Shown here piece by piece: positions 16,015 through 24,618 of a stretch of DNA of 42,334 nucleotides; position 1 is the first letter of the stretch; the number at the start of each line of letters is the position of its first letter. The DNA is from Planctomycetota bacterium. GTDB lineage: Bacteria > Planctomycetota > UBA1135 > GCA-002686595. The stretch covers positions 1-42,334 of the forward strand of contig PBIX01000059.1 in NCBI GenBank assembly GCA_002720975.1. The letters run 5' to 3'. Under the pieces are notes generated by a model. It was not told where the DNA came from. It did not search any database and worked only from the letters and a program-made list of their open reading frames with translations. The position numbers were made by a program, and so were the translations under genes.

Positions 16015-16020
16015 TATGAT
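16015..16020 (+). promoter_or_regulatory. Candidate -10 box TATGAT for a leaderless sulfatase mRNA
   Basis: TATGAT, one mismatch from consensus TATAAT, ends 7 nt before the ATG at 16028. The two ATGs at 16016 and 16019 overlap it and are therefore unlikely starts. Confidence 0.45.
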
Positions 16021-16027
16021 GTGCCCC

Positions 16028-17593
16028 ATGCCCAGCCGGTTGTCTCCATTCCTGCTCGTCCTCGCTTGTTGCGCGGCGGAGTCTGACGATGAACCCCGTG
16101 GCGGGGTGGCAACGGATCGACCCAACGTCCTTATCGTGATCAGCGATGATCTGGCATCCATCGCGACAGGAACCTGGGGACCTGGCGGGGAAGGTCTGGT
16201 CCCCACTCCCGGCATAGACGCGCTGGCCCGTCGCGGCGTGGTGTTTGAGCGGGCCCTGTGTGCATCGCCGTTTTGCACACCATCGCGCCAGTCATTCTTG
16301 ACCGGTCGTTGGCCCCATGCCATCCGTGTCACGCAGCTCAAGTCCACCCTCCCCAAGGATGCCCCGACTCTGGGGACCGTGTTCAGGGATGCGGGTTATC
16401 GCACGGCAGCCATCGGCAAGATGCACTGGATGCGAACCCGTGTGGGAGAGGTTGAGTTCGGCTTCGACCGCATTGCCGGGAAGATCGAGTGGCAAGATCA
16501 GCTGACCCCGGAAGAACGCTCGGTGCTGGATGAGTACAACCGAGGTTGGAGCCGCGCTGAGCGCAAAGGCTGGTCCATGTCCAACCCTGAAGGCGCCCCC
16601 TTGCCCTTGGAGGAGAAGAGCCACATGGCTCCGTTCCTCCTCGAGGAGACCAAGGCATTCATGGAGGAGGACGGCACCCGTCCCTTCCTGGCGTTTCTTT
16701 CACTCGGGGAACCCCACGCGCCATTCCACTTTCCGCCACGCCTCCTGGAGTCTGTGGACCCGGGCACCCTTCCCCTGCCCCAAGTGGATGAAGCCCTACA
16801 GTCAAGGGAGGTCCTGGGCCTGGCGGCCATGCTCAAGAGCCGCCGCGCCCTGAAAGGGCCCTTGACCGAGGACATCCTACGCGGAGCCTTGGCCGCCTAC
16901 CTGCGCTCCGTGCTTTGGATGGATGAGCAACTCGTGGCATTGGATCGCTACCTGGAAGCCAGCGGGCGCTGGGAGAACACGATCGTGATCTTCTGGAGCG
17001 ACAACGGCTACCTGCTCGGAGAGCGTGGTCATTTGGGAAAGAACTACCCCTACCGAGAGGTGGTGCAGGTGCCTCTCTCCATCGCCTCTCCCGGAGTGGC
17101 CCCCGCACGCACCGGCGAATTGGCTCACGCGATTGATGTCTTCCCCACGCTCTGTGCCCTGTGTGGAATCGAGCCCCCGGCATACCTGCAAGGAGTGAGC
17201 CTCGAGCCCCTGATGCGCTCAGGAACCCCGGTTCGAGATCAGGCCTACAGCGAGTTCGTGGGACAGATGGCCACCCTGGAAACAGAGCGCTGGAAGTTGC
17301 ACCTGGGCGCCCAGGCAAGTGCCGGCTGGGATCAGCTCTACGACTTGCAGACCGACCCCGGCGAAATCGACAACCGTATCGACGAGGCGGACTTGAAACC
17401 GATTCTGGTAGACCTGGCCTGTCGCATGCGGGACTTGCTTGCCGCCACACCCCCAGATGGGGTGGCTGGCGAGTCATGGATCTCCTCCTCCCCGGGAGGG
17501 AGCGCGGACGAGGACATCCGTGCCATTCGGCGCGCCCTGTCCCTTGTAGAGTCCTCACGCCCCGCCGTCGCGCCCCGACCCGCCAAGCGCTAG
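16028..17593 (+). CDS. Formylglycine-dependent sulfatase, predicted lipoprotein
   Basis: Hydrolyses a sulfate ester, probably on an algal or animal polysaccharide outside the cytoplasm. NVLIVISDDLAS near the N-terminus provides the Asp pair for calcium. Cys83 in the FCTPSRQSFLTG signature (C-x-P-S-R) is the residue a formylglycine-generating enzyme would oxidise. FWSDNGYLLGERGHLGK holds the second half of the metal site. The N-terminus is hydrophobic with a lipobox-like LVLAC (Cys14). The C-terminal segment FVGQMATLETERWKLH recurs, decayed, at 34.6 kb. The start is set by the TATGAT box 7 nt upstream. No maturase is in the window. Confidence 0.92.
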   Translation: MPSRLSPFLLVLACCAAESDDEPRGGVATDRPNVLIVISDDLASIATGTWGPGGEGLVPTPGIDALARRGVVFERALCASPFCTPSRQSFLTGRWPHAIRVTQLKSTLPKDAPTLGTVFRDAGYRTAAIGKMHWMRTRVGEVEFGFDRIAGKIEWQDQLTPEERSVLDEYNRGWSRAERKGWSMSNPEGAPLPLEEKSHMAPFLLEETKAFMEEDGTRPFLAFLSLGEPHAPFHFPPRLLESVDPGTLPLPQVDEALQSREVLGLAAMLKSRRALKGPLTEDILRGALAAYLRSVLWMDEQLVALDRYLEASGRWENTIVIFWSDNGYLLGERGHLGKNYPYREVVQVPLSIASPGVAPARTGELAHAIDVFPTLCALCGIEPPAYLQGVSLEPLMRSGTPVRDQAYSEFVGQMATLETERWKLHLGAQASAGWDQLYDLQTDPGEIDNRIDEADLKPILVDLACRMRDLLAATPPDGVAGESWISSSPGGSADEDIRAIRRALSLVESSRPAVAPRPAKR

Positions 17594-17747
17594 AAACCGC
17601 GGATGCCCCGCTTCATACCTCCCCCTGGTGTGTAAGCTCAAATGCGCCTCCCCCACCCTGTGGATCGGGGTCTGACGTCGCATCCGGTGTAGCTCCTTGC
17701 CGGGTGAACGTGAACGAAGGCCCTCCCCACTGAACCCAGAGAACGCC

Positions 17748-18908
17748 ATGCGCGCCCCCTACGCTCTGATCGCGGTGCTTGCCAGCCAGCCCGGGTTGGC
17801 TGAGGAGCTCAGGTCGGCACACCTGGACACCCCCAGTGTCCACGTCGAGCGCGTTCCGGCGAAAGGCATCCAACCTCACGTCCGGAGGGACGCAGACGGG
17901 AGCCTGCACCTGGTCTATTTCGTGGGCAGTGCAAAGGGAGGCAACCTCACCTACGAACACCGCACGGAAGAACCGGGCGACAGGTTGCGCGTCAATAGCG
18001 AGCGCAACACCGCCGTGGCCATGGGGACCATCCGTGGCGCACAATTTGCTCTGACGGAAGATGGGACGGTGCACGTGGTCTGGAATGGGGCACGACGCGA
18101 GGGAACGAGCCAATCCCCCGATGCCGTCTACTACACAAGACTTCCCACGGGTCAAGGTTCCTTCGAACCCCAACGCAACCTGATGCGGAACTCCTTTCAC
18201 CTGGATGGCGGAGCGAACATCGCAGCCCACGGAACGGAGCAGGTGGTTGTCAGTTGGCATGCGGCCCCCACCGAAGAGAGCATGAGTGCTCAAGACCGGC
18301 GGATTTTTGTGGCTCGTTCAGAGGATGGGGGCCAGAAGTTCGAGGGCGAGAAGGAGGTGTACGGTAAGAAGTCCGGGGCTTGCGAATGCTGTGGCTTGAC
18401 GTCTGGGTTCACGACAAAGGGAACCTTCCTCATTCTCTTCCGCTCAGCCACCAAGAAAGATCGGGGCATGTGGGCCCTGACCGCCAGCCGTGGATTCAAA
18501 TCCTTCAAGGGCAAGGCCGTGGATCGATGGTCCATCCAGACCTGTCCCATGAGCTCTGCCGCAATCGTGAGTCAGGCAAGTGGTTCTGTGACAGCCTGGG
18601 AGAATGACGGCCAGATATTCTTGGGCAGCCTGGAGCCAAGCAGCGGCAAGATCTCTCGTGTCAAGGCCGCGCCCGGCAAGGGCACGGATCGCAAGCACCC
18701 GCGGGTGGCAGTCAATCTGGAGGGGCAGATTTGCGTGGTCTGGACGGTGGGCACGGGTTGGAACCGCGGCGGGACGATTGCCTGGCAGATCTTCTCTTCC
18801 AAGGGCAGCCCGCTGCGATCGGCATCAGGCAGTGAAACCGGCCTGCCGGCATGGAGCTTTCCGGCCGTTTGGGCTGACGACACAGGGGACTTCCACGTGA
18901 TGTACTGA
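17748..18908 (+). CDS. Secreted sialidase-like beta-propeller protein with CxCC motif
   Basis: A 386-aa exported protein with a short signal-like N-terminus (MRAPYALIAVLASQPGLAEE). Repeated beta-blade signatures include GSLHLVYFVG, GTVHVVWNG, EQVVVSWHA, ICVVWTVG and RIFVARSEDGGQKFEG, the last close to an Asp-box. This fits the sialidase/exo-alpha-sialidase-like superfamily. C212, C214 and C215 form a GACECCG motif that I recall from a subgroup of such proteins. The arginine triad of true sialidases cannot be confirmed by eye, so enzymatic activity is not claimed. The frame extends to 17697, but ATG 17748 begins right at the signal peptide. It follows the sulfatase by 154 bp. Confidence 0.7.
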   Translation: MRAPYALIAVLASQPGLAEELRSAHLDTPSVHVERVPAKGIQPHVRRDADGSLHLVYFVGSAKGGNLTYEHRTEEPGDRLRVNSERNTAVAMGTIRGAQFALTEDGTVHVVWNGARREGTSQSPDAVYYTRLPTGQGSFEPQRNLMRNSFHLDGGANIAAHGTEQVVVSWHAAPTEESMSAQDRRIFVARSEDGGQKFEGEKEVYGKKSGACECCGLTSGFTTKGTFLILFRSATKKDRGMWALTASRGFKSFKGKAVDRWSIQTCPMSSAAIVSQASGSVTAWENDGQIFLGSLEPSSGKISRVKAAPGKGTDRKHPRVAVNLEGQICVVWTVGTGWNRGGTIAWQIFSSKGSPLRSASGSETGLPAWSFPAVWADDTGDFHVMY

Positions 18909-18931
18909 CCGTGCCCGTGCGTCGAAGGTCT

Positions 18932-18947
18932 CCTACCAATCGGTAGG
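18932..18947 (+). terminator. Hairpin after the sialidase-like gene
   Basis: CCTACC-AATC-GGTAGG forms a perfect 6-bp stem with a 4-nt loop, 23 bp after the stop codon. No T-tract follows, so it is a weak candidate for an intrinsic terminator; it may only stabilise the 3' end. Confidence 0.3.
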
Positions 18948-19132
18948 GAATGAGGCGGTGCGATTCCGTCTGACCCGCCGGTGTGGATCACTGTCACATC
19001 GCCCTCGCCCCATTGGCGCAATGGTCGCAGGAAACCGGATCGGTCTGTCTCAATCAGAGCAAGAACCTGCGGACCCATCGTCCTGTCCGCATGGAAGGAC
19101 AATCCCGTCCCGGGTCAGAGAGTTGGGCCGGG

Positions 19133-19138
19133 TATCAT
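19133..19138 (+). promoter_or_regulatory. Candidate -10 box TATCAT for a leaderless mRNA
   Basis: TATCAT ends 6 nt before the ATG at 19145. It supports that ATG over the longer frame beginning at 18983 and suggests the head of the glycan transcription unit. Confidence 0.45.
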
Positions 19139-19144
19139 TTCTTA

Positions 19145-20338
19145 ATGTCTGCCCCGACTCCCGAACTTCTTGTTCTTCGCCTCTGGACGCGCCACCGCAA
19201 GCCGGTGGTTGCCTCGGCGATCGGGATCATGGGGATCGCCGCCGTGGTCTGGTTGGGGTTTGGAGGATGGCGACTCACCGTTCAGGTCGACCCATTTGCG
19301 GCGGTTGATCTACTCCTACGGCAGGCCGAGGTCCACGGTGCGTTCATGGGAGAAGGCCTCTATGCAAACTACTATAGCGCCGTCTACCCGCCTGCAAGCT
19401 ACGTCATCATGTGGCCTCTCCTGGGCTGGTGTGAACCGGCCACGGCCCGCTGGCTCTGGTTGGTGACGAGCGCATTCATGCTTGGTTGGTTCATGGCGCT
19501 GCTCATTCGTGAGAGCCCGGCCCGTACGCTGGGCGAGAAGGTCCTCATCGGCCTACTGCCACTGTGCACCTACGCCGCTGGGACAACCCTCGGGAACGGC
19601 CAGTTGATTCTTCACGCCCTGCCGTGTCTTCTCAGCGGAATACTGCTGCTCACGCGGGGGAGGGTTTCCTTTGGTCGTGACCTGCTTGGTGCCATTCTGG
19701 TCGTACTGGCCCTGGTCAAACCAAGCGTGGCGGCACCATTCGCATGGATCGTCCTGTTTGTCCCCGGACGGCTGCGGCCCATCTCTCTCGTAGTTGGCAT
19801 CTACCTGCTGCTTACCCTCGTTGGCGTACACGCCATCGGCGGCGGGCTCGTTCACGTCATGGGCGGGTGGATTCGCTGCGGTGGGGACGGTGCCCTCTAT
19901 GGGTCCGAGCATGGAGGCGTCCTGAATCTACACACACTCATCACGGACATGGAATGGGGTGAATGGGCCATGCCAGCCTCCATCGCTTTCCTCGCCTTGA
20001 TCGGGTGGTGGGTCAAGCGGCATCGACACGCGGACGTGTGGGTCCTGATGGGTGTCTGCGCATTTCTCGCACGAATCTGGACGTATCACCGCTGGTACGA
20101 CGACCTCATGCTGGTCTTGGCACAGATCGCACTCCTGCGGCAGTTGGTGAAGCGCGAACAAGGCGGACAACCTACCCGGCACTCGCCGTTGGCGACCCTC
20201 TTGGTCTTGATGGTGATCTCGCTTCTCGCCCCGGGTGGTCGGCATCTTGTCCCAGAGCACTGGCTTGGAACCTGGGAAAACACTCAGGGCGTACTTTGGC
20301 TCTTCACCCTATGGCACCTAGCGCGACGGGCCAAGTGA
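19145..20338 (+). CDS. Family 87 glycosyltransferase-like (DUF2029) membrane protein
   Basis: A 397-aa polytopic protein with about ten hydrophobic helices. The first periplasmic loop carries VQVDPFAAVDLLLRQ, with the acidic residue typical of polyprenol-phosphomannose-dependent GT-C enzymes, followed by NYYSAVYPPASYVIMWPLL, a Tyr/Pro-rich segment characteristic of GT87. VKPSVAAPFAW lies mid-protein and TYHRWYDDLMLVLAQ near the end. It probably adds a sugar from a lipid-phosphate donor on the outer face of the membrane. The frame could extend to 18983, but the upstream codons look non-coding and a TATCAT box sits 6 nt before ATG 19145. It precedes the GT4 gene by 46 bp. Confidence 0.8.
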   Translation: MSAPTPELLVLRLWTRHRKPVVASAIGIMGIAAVVWLGFGGWRLTVQVDPFAAVDLLLRQAEVHGAFMGEGLYANYYSAVYPPASYVIMWPLLGWCEPATARWLWLVTSAFMLGWFMALLIRESPARTLGEKVLIGLLPLCTYAAGTTLGNGQLILHALPCLLSGILLLTRGRVSFGRDLLGAILVVLALVKPSVAAPFAWIVLFVPGRLRPISLVVGIYLLLTLVGVHAIGGGLVHVMGGWIRCGGDGALYGSEHGGVLNLHTLITDMEWGEWAMPASIAFLALIGWWVKRHRHADVWVLMGVCAFLARIWTYHRWYDDLMLVLAQIALLRQLVKREQGGQPTRHSPLATLLVLMVISLLAPGGRHLVPEHWLGTWENTQGVLWLFTLWHLARRAK

Positions 20339-20384
20339 CGGGCACCCCGGAACCGAGGCAAGCCAAATAGAATCAAATCAGCCC

Positions 20385-21548
20385 ATGCGAATTGCCATAG
20401 ATGCCACCAGCGCCCTCAATCAGAGAGGCTTTGGGCGGTTCACGCGTCAACTTCTACAGACGCTTGTCGCCCGCAACGATCAGCATGAGTATGTGTTCCT
20501 CGTGGACCGGACGCCTGGTGAATCCGATCTTCCCGCCGGGTGCGAGGTCATCAACGCTCAACCCCGCCGAACGGTCATGGAGAGCGCGGTGAATGGGTCG
20601 CGACGAAGCCTGGCCGACATGTTCGCTTTCACCAAGGCAACCCATCGGTGCAAGCCCGACGTTTTCTTCTGCCCTACCATCTACTCGTACTTTCCCCTGC
20701 CGGTCGGCTTGCGGTCAGTTATCTGCTTTCATGACACCATAGCCGAAGATTTCCCAGAACTGATCTTCAGCCGCTCGGCCGAGCGCTGGGCTTGGCGTGC
20801 CAAGGTCTGGCTCGCGCTACGTCAGGCCTCGCGCATCATGACCGTTTCAGAGTCCTCGCGCATCAGCTTGATGCGGCGATTCCAGTTGGCAAGTTCACTA
20901 ATCGACGTCGTGACTGAAGGACCGAGTCCCTTGTTCGCTGGGGCGATTGACGAGACGTTGTGTCAGACCGCCCTCGGCAATTTGGATCTCGGCGACCGAC
21001 CCTATCTTCTATTCGTCGGTGGTATCAGTCCCCACAAGAATCTCCTCACGCTCCTGGATGCCATGGGTCTGGTCTTAAAACACCACGACGTGAACCTCCT
21101 GATGGTGGGCGACCCTTCAGCAGGTGGCTTCTTGGCCAACCATCCGGAGTTGATGAAAAAGATCGATGCGAGCGAGGCGTTGAGGTCCCACTGCGTCTTC
21201 ACGGGATTTGTGCCGGACACGACCCTGGCCGCGTTGTACTCCAGGGCCGAGGCCCTCGTTTTCCCCTCCCTCGGGGAGGGCTTTGGCCTACCTGCCGTGG
21301 AGGCCATGTCACAGGGACTCCCGGTGCTCGCAAGCAATGCCGGTTCTCTCCAAGAAATAGTCGCCGATGCGGGCTTGTACTACCCACCGCTCAATGCAGC
21401 GGAGATGGCCCGCAAGATCAATGCGTTTCTGTCCGATCCAACACTGCAAGCCACTCTGAGGGATCGTGCACTCAAGCGTGTGCGTAGATTCACTTGGGCG
21501 CGTGCAGCCGATCTCGCCATGGAGTCCTTCGAACGAGCCGCAAGCTAA
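20385..21548 (+). CDS. Family 4 glycosyltransferase
   Basis: A GT-B retaining glycosyltransferase using a nucleotide-sugar donor in the cytoplasm. The N-terminal domain opens RIAIDATSALNQRGFGRFTRQLL, with the glycine-containing acceptor loop. The C-terminal domain begins at YLLFVGGISPHKNLLTLLDA and has VFTGFVPDTTLAALYSRAE. The nucleotide-sugar motif EGFGLPAVEAMSQGLPVLAS contains the E-x7-E pair. Length (387 aa) is typical. No Shine-Dalgarno sequence precedes ATG 20385; TAGAAT lies 11 nt upstream and could be a -10 box. The neighbouring GT87 gene is on the same strand. Confidence 0.9.
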   Translation: MRIAIDATSALNQRGFGRFTRQLLQTLVARNDQHEYVFLVDRTPGESDLPAGCEVINAQPRRTVMESAVNGSRRSLADMFAFTKATHRCKPDVFFCPTIYSYFPLPVGLRSVICFHDTIAEDFPELIFSRSAERWAWRAKVWLALRQASRIMTVSESSRISLMRRFQLASSLIDVVTEGPSPLFAGAIDETLCQTALGNLDLGDRPYLLFVGGISPHKNLLTLLDAMGLVLKHHDVNLLMVGDPSAGGFLANHPELMKKIDASEALRSHCVFTGFVPDTTLAALYSRAEALVFPSLGEGFGLPAVEAMSQGLPVLASNAGSLQEIVADAGLYYPPLNAAEMARKINAFLSDPTLQATLRDRALKRVRRFTWARAADLAMESFERAAS

Positions 21549-21663
21549 TGGACCTGACCCTACCCTTCGAAGATTGCCGGGTTGCCACTCACCGACACGC
21601 CCCGCGAGTCACGCGCGAACTCCGCTGCCAAGCCCAGGCGCGCAGGGGCATCGCCCTCCTCCA

Positions 21664-22659
21664 ATGACCCCCATTCGTGTAGGAATCATCGGCGCAGGCC
21701 TAATGGGCCGATGGCATGGCCATGCGGCCAAGAGGCTCGGCGCGCAGGTCGTGGGCATCGCCGACAGGTGCGAGTCCGCTGCAGTGGAGTTGGTCAAACG
21801 CTTGGGCTGTGGGCGGGCCTTTGGCAGCGGACAGGATCTACTCAACGGCGAGCAAGTGGATGCATTGCACGTTTGCACTCCGCTCGATTCCCACGCGGAA
21901 CTGATTCGGTCGGGGATCCAGGCAGGAGTCAGCGTGCTGGTGGAGAAACCCCTCGCGCCTGACGCGGCCACGACCCGGGCTCTTTGCGACGAAGCACGGG
22001 AACGGCAAGTGCTGCTTTGCCCCGTACTGCAGTTTCCCTTCCAGGCGGGCTTCCGCCGGGCGCGTGCTGGCATCAGCTCGGCGGACACTCTCCGACACCT
22101 GGAGATGACGGTCTGCTCTGCTGGTGGGATCGGACGTGGGCCCCAAGGTCTCGAATCACTCGTGGCGGAAGTCCTCCCCCACCCCCTCTCCATTGTCGAA
22201 GCTCTGCTTCCCGGTGGGCTGGAGGAGACCGAATGGAACTCCAGGAGCCCACGCCCGGGCGAGTTCTTGCTCCAAGGTCAGGTCCGCGACGTCTCGGTCA
22301 ACGTCACGCTGAGTCTGGCGTCGCGACCGACCGAAAACTCACTGCGCCTGAGAGGAGAAGACGGGACCTGGCTGATCGACCTCTTTCATGGGTACGGGTA
22401 CTTCCTCCCAGGCAGCGTCTCGCGCACTCGCAAGATCCGAATGCCCTTCGAGCAAGCGGTTCGCTCCGTATTTCACGCCACCAAGAACCTCACCCTGCGT
22501 GGTCTGCGTCGCGAGCCCGCCTATCCTGGCTTGAGGGCCCTGATCCACGAGTTCCACGGAGCCGTCCGCAGTGGGCACAGTGCCCCCATCGACCTTGAGA
22601 GTACGCTGCGAATCGCACAGGCCCAGGAAGCGATTCTGCGCGGGTCGACCCACCCCTAG
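21664..22659 (+). CDS. Gfo/Idh/MocA family NAD(P)-dependent sugar oxidoreductase (first copy)
   Basis: A 331-aa protein with an N-terminal Rossmann fold: GIIGAGLMGRWHG at residues 7-19, IADRCESA, then VEKPLAPD with the catalytic-type lysine at 95. A C-terminal beta-sheet domain follows, containing LHGYGYFLPGS-like substrate-side sequence. The usual downstream catalytic His/Asp pair is not obvious by eye. It probably oxidises or reduces a nucleotide sugar for the surface glycan. The frame extends upstream to 21466 inside the GT4 gene, but ATG 21664 starts the Rossmann strand directly. Its TAG shares a CTAG with the stop codon of the reverse-strand methyltransferase. Confidence 0.85.
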   Translation: MTPIRVGIIGAGLMGRWHGHAAKRLGAQVVGIADRCESAAVELVKRLGCGRAFGSGQDLLNGEQVDALHVCTPLDSHAELIRSGIQAGVSVLVEKPLAPDAATTRALCDEARERQVLLCPVLQFPFQAGFRRARAGISSADTLRHLEMTVCSAGGIGRGPQGLESLVAEVLPHPLSIVEALLPGGLEETEWNSRSPRPGEFLLQGQVRDVSVNVTLSLASRPTENSLRLRGEDGTWLIDLFHGYGYFLPGSVSRTRKIRMPFEQAVRSVFHATKNLTLRGLRREPAYPGLRALIHEFHGAVRSGHSAPIDLESTLRIAQAQEAILRGSTHP

Positions 22660-23561
22660 GGCAGCCGTGCGGTGACAAACAAGGCCGCGTAGGGGTAGAC
22701 GAGTTTTCCGCCTCGCTCGACCACCTTACGGCAGTGGTCCAGGTACTCCTGGCGAAGGCTATCCACCGTCTCCGGTTCGATGCTCCCGAGGCGCTTGCGG
22801 ACCCTGCTTGAGTTGGTGGCCTGGAGCTCCCAGAACTCTTCGGGGGTTTCAAGTTCAGCGGTCCGGCCCATCCAGCTGGTCCGCACGGAAACGAAGCCTG
22901 CTGCCCGGACGAGATCGGGAAGGATCGCAGCGCGATTCGAATGCTGGACGGCCCAAGCCGACTCCTCTTGGCCAGAGGACGGCAAGCGGGAGTCCATCCA
23001 TTTCTCGAGGGAGCCTGTGGCCACGCAACGACGACCGAGAGACGCCAAGGCCAGGTCCAGCGCTTTACCTACCCGCCGCAACCACCCTGACAGCGACGTG
23101 GCGGGTGGGCCACTGCCCACGGCCAGGGTCAGAGTTCCGTTGGGGCGCAAGATGCGGTGCATTTCCTTTAGGGCCTGCGCGGGGTCGGGGAAGTGCGTCA
23201 GCGCAAAGAGAGACAAGACGCAATCAAAGCTTCCTGCTTCCAGATCGAGAGACTCGGCATCCATTTTTCGCAACTCCAGCCCTGCCCCGCTGGCCTCTGC
23301 CTTGGCTCGGGCCTTCTCAAGCATTGCGTCGGAGAGATCGACCCCCATCACACATCCGGGGCCTGCACGCTTTGCCGCCAGCAGCCCGACCACCCCCGTC
23401 CCCGTTCCCACGTCCAAGACACGCTCGCCGGACCGCAATCCGGCGAGTTCGATCATCCGTTCGGCCAGAGGTGTGGTGTAGCTCTGTGTGAATCGATCGA
23501 AGCTACCTGTGACGCCGTCATAGCTTGACGCATCCTGGGCCTTGAACTCAGAGTCACTCAT
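22656..23561 (-). CDS. Class I SAM-dependent methyltransferase (UbiE/Methyltransf_11-like)
   Basis: A 301-aa methyltransferase. Motif I VLDVGTGTGVVGLLAAK and the acidic GVDLSDAMLEKAR that follows it form the SAM site. FDCVLSLFALTHFPD is motif IV and LKEMHRILRPNGTLTLAVG motif V/VI. The C-terminal half is less conserved and would choose the substrate, which could be a sugar, lipid or quinone; context favours glycan methylation. The start is set at ATG 23559-23561 rather than 23585, because the longer form would run into the divergent gene's leader. It is the only reverse-strand gene among forward-strand glycan genes here, and is divergent from the GT2 gene at 23600. Confidence 0.85.
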   Translation of the reverse strand: MSDSEFKAQDASSYDGVTGSFDRFTQSYTTPLAERMIELAGLRSGERVLDVGTGTGVVGLLAAKRAGPGCVMGVDLSDAMLEKARAKAEASGAGLELRKMDAESLDLEAGSFDCVLSLFALTHFPDPAQALKEMHRILRPNGTLTLAVGSGPPATSLSGWLRRVGKALDLALASLGRRCVATGSLEKWMDSRLPSSGQEESAWAVQHSNRAAILPDLVRAAGFVSVRTSWMGRTAELETPEEFWELQATNSSRVRKRLGSIEPETVDSLRQEYLDHCRKVVERGGKLVYPYAALFVTARLP

Positions 23562-23599
23562 GGCCGCCAAAGTTGAAGGGCACACAGAAGGTTGTCACT

Positions 23600-24547
23600 A
23601 TGCAGAATGTAATTACACGTTCCCCCATGACTGGCTCGACCCCTCACTTTTCGATCTTGATCCCGCTCGTAAGCAGCGTAGATCAAGGGCTCATCCTGGA
23701 GGTACTCGACGCTCTGCGCGATCAAGCCGGGAACAGCTGGAGCTACGAGGTTGTCCTCCCCGATCGCCGCGACGACGAGATCAGCGCACGGATCCGCCGG
23801 GATTATTCTGAAGCCCGGTTGATCCGCGTTCCGGTCGGGACTCCGATCCCGGCCATGCTGGCGCAGGCCCTGAGCGCCGCTCGAGGCAACTGGGTAGCCG
23901 TCACGGAGGATCACTGCATCCCATCCGTAGGTTGGTTGAACGCCTTCGCCGTCGCCCTTCGAAACCCGGAGGTCGCCGCCGTTGGAGGGCCAGTCCACAA
24001 CGCAGCACACACCACGCTCCTCGATAGGGCCACGTTCTTCTGTGAGTACCTGGCGTTTCATGGTCACGGAGGAGGTGGAGAAGGGGTCGTACAGCCTGGG
24101 GGACTCGCGGGCATGAACTTCTGCTGCCGCAGGTCTGACCTTAGCAAAGCTGACCCCACGCGGCTCGCCTCGGAGTTCTGGGAAAGGAGCGCCTTGCCCG
24201 CGCTGACGGCGGATGGCGGCTCTCTCTTCATGGACCATAGTGCGATGGTTAGGCACGCCAAGTCGTTTCCCCTCTCTTTGTTTCTGCATCAGCGCTACCT
24301 CTACTCCCGCGCCTATGCGGGGCTCCAGCTCACGGTCGCGCGCCGCATGGTGCACGCCTTTCTCGCACCCCTGCTCATTCCACTTCTCATCATGCGACAC
24401 GGACGGGCCGCGCTCGGCTCACGCGGCCTCTTCCTGAAATGGCTGGCTACCGTCCCACTTCAGCTCCTGTTCTATGCGGCATGGGCCTGGGGCGAGGTCG
24501 TGGGGGCCGCGTGGGGCCCCGGCGATGCGCTGGGGCGCATCGAGTAG
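23600..24547 (+). CDS. Family 2 glycosyltransferase with C-terminal membrane helices (paralogue A)
   Basis: A 315-aa GT2 enzyme: FSILIPLVSSVDQG begins the nucleotide-binding fold, VTEDHCIPSVGWLN (101-114) is the acidic metal/nucleotide motif of the E-D-H-C type, and GGLAGMNFCCRRSDL the acceptor-site strand. SRAYAGLQL leads into two or three C-terminal helices ending AWAWGEVVGAAWGPGDAL. That ending recurs in the three GT2-like genes at 26.8-29.5 kb, so the four are one family and this copy looks active. AGAAGG 8 nt before ATG 23600 is one of the few good Shine-Dalgarno sequences in the window and decides the start over TTG 23573. Confidence 0.82.
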   Translation: MQNVITRSPMTGSTPHFSILIPLVSSVDQGLILEVLDALRDQAGNSWSYEVVLPDRRDDEISARIRRDYSEARLIRVPVGTPIPAMLAQALSAARGNWVAVTEDHCIPSVGWLNAFAVALRNPEVAAVGGPVHNAAHTTLLDRATFFCEYLAFHGHGGGGEGVVQPGGLAGMNFCCRRSDLSKADPTRLASEFWERSALPALTADGGSLFMDHSAMVRHAKSFPLSLFLHQRYLYSRAYAGLQLTVARRMVHAFLAPLLIPLLIMRHGRAALGSRGLFLKWLATVPLQLLFYAAWAWGEVVGAAWGPGDALGRIE

Positions 24548-24618
24548 TCCCCATCGAGATCTCCTGCCCATGCTCAGGGGCGTGGTAGGCTTGAGCGGAG
24601 CGTTGTCCGTCAATCCCC

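Noticed and set aside
15995-16020. TTGACC near a TATGAT box as a classical -35/-10 pair before the sulfatase
   Set aside because: The spacer is only 10 nt, too short for sigma-70 recognition; only the -10 candidate is kept.
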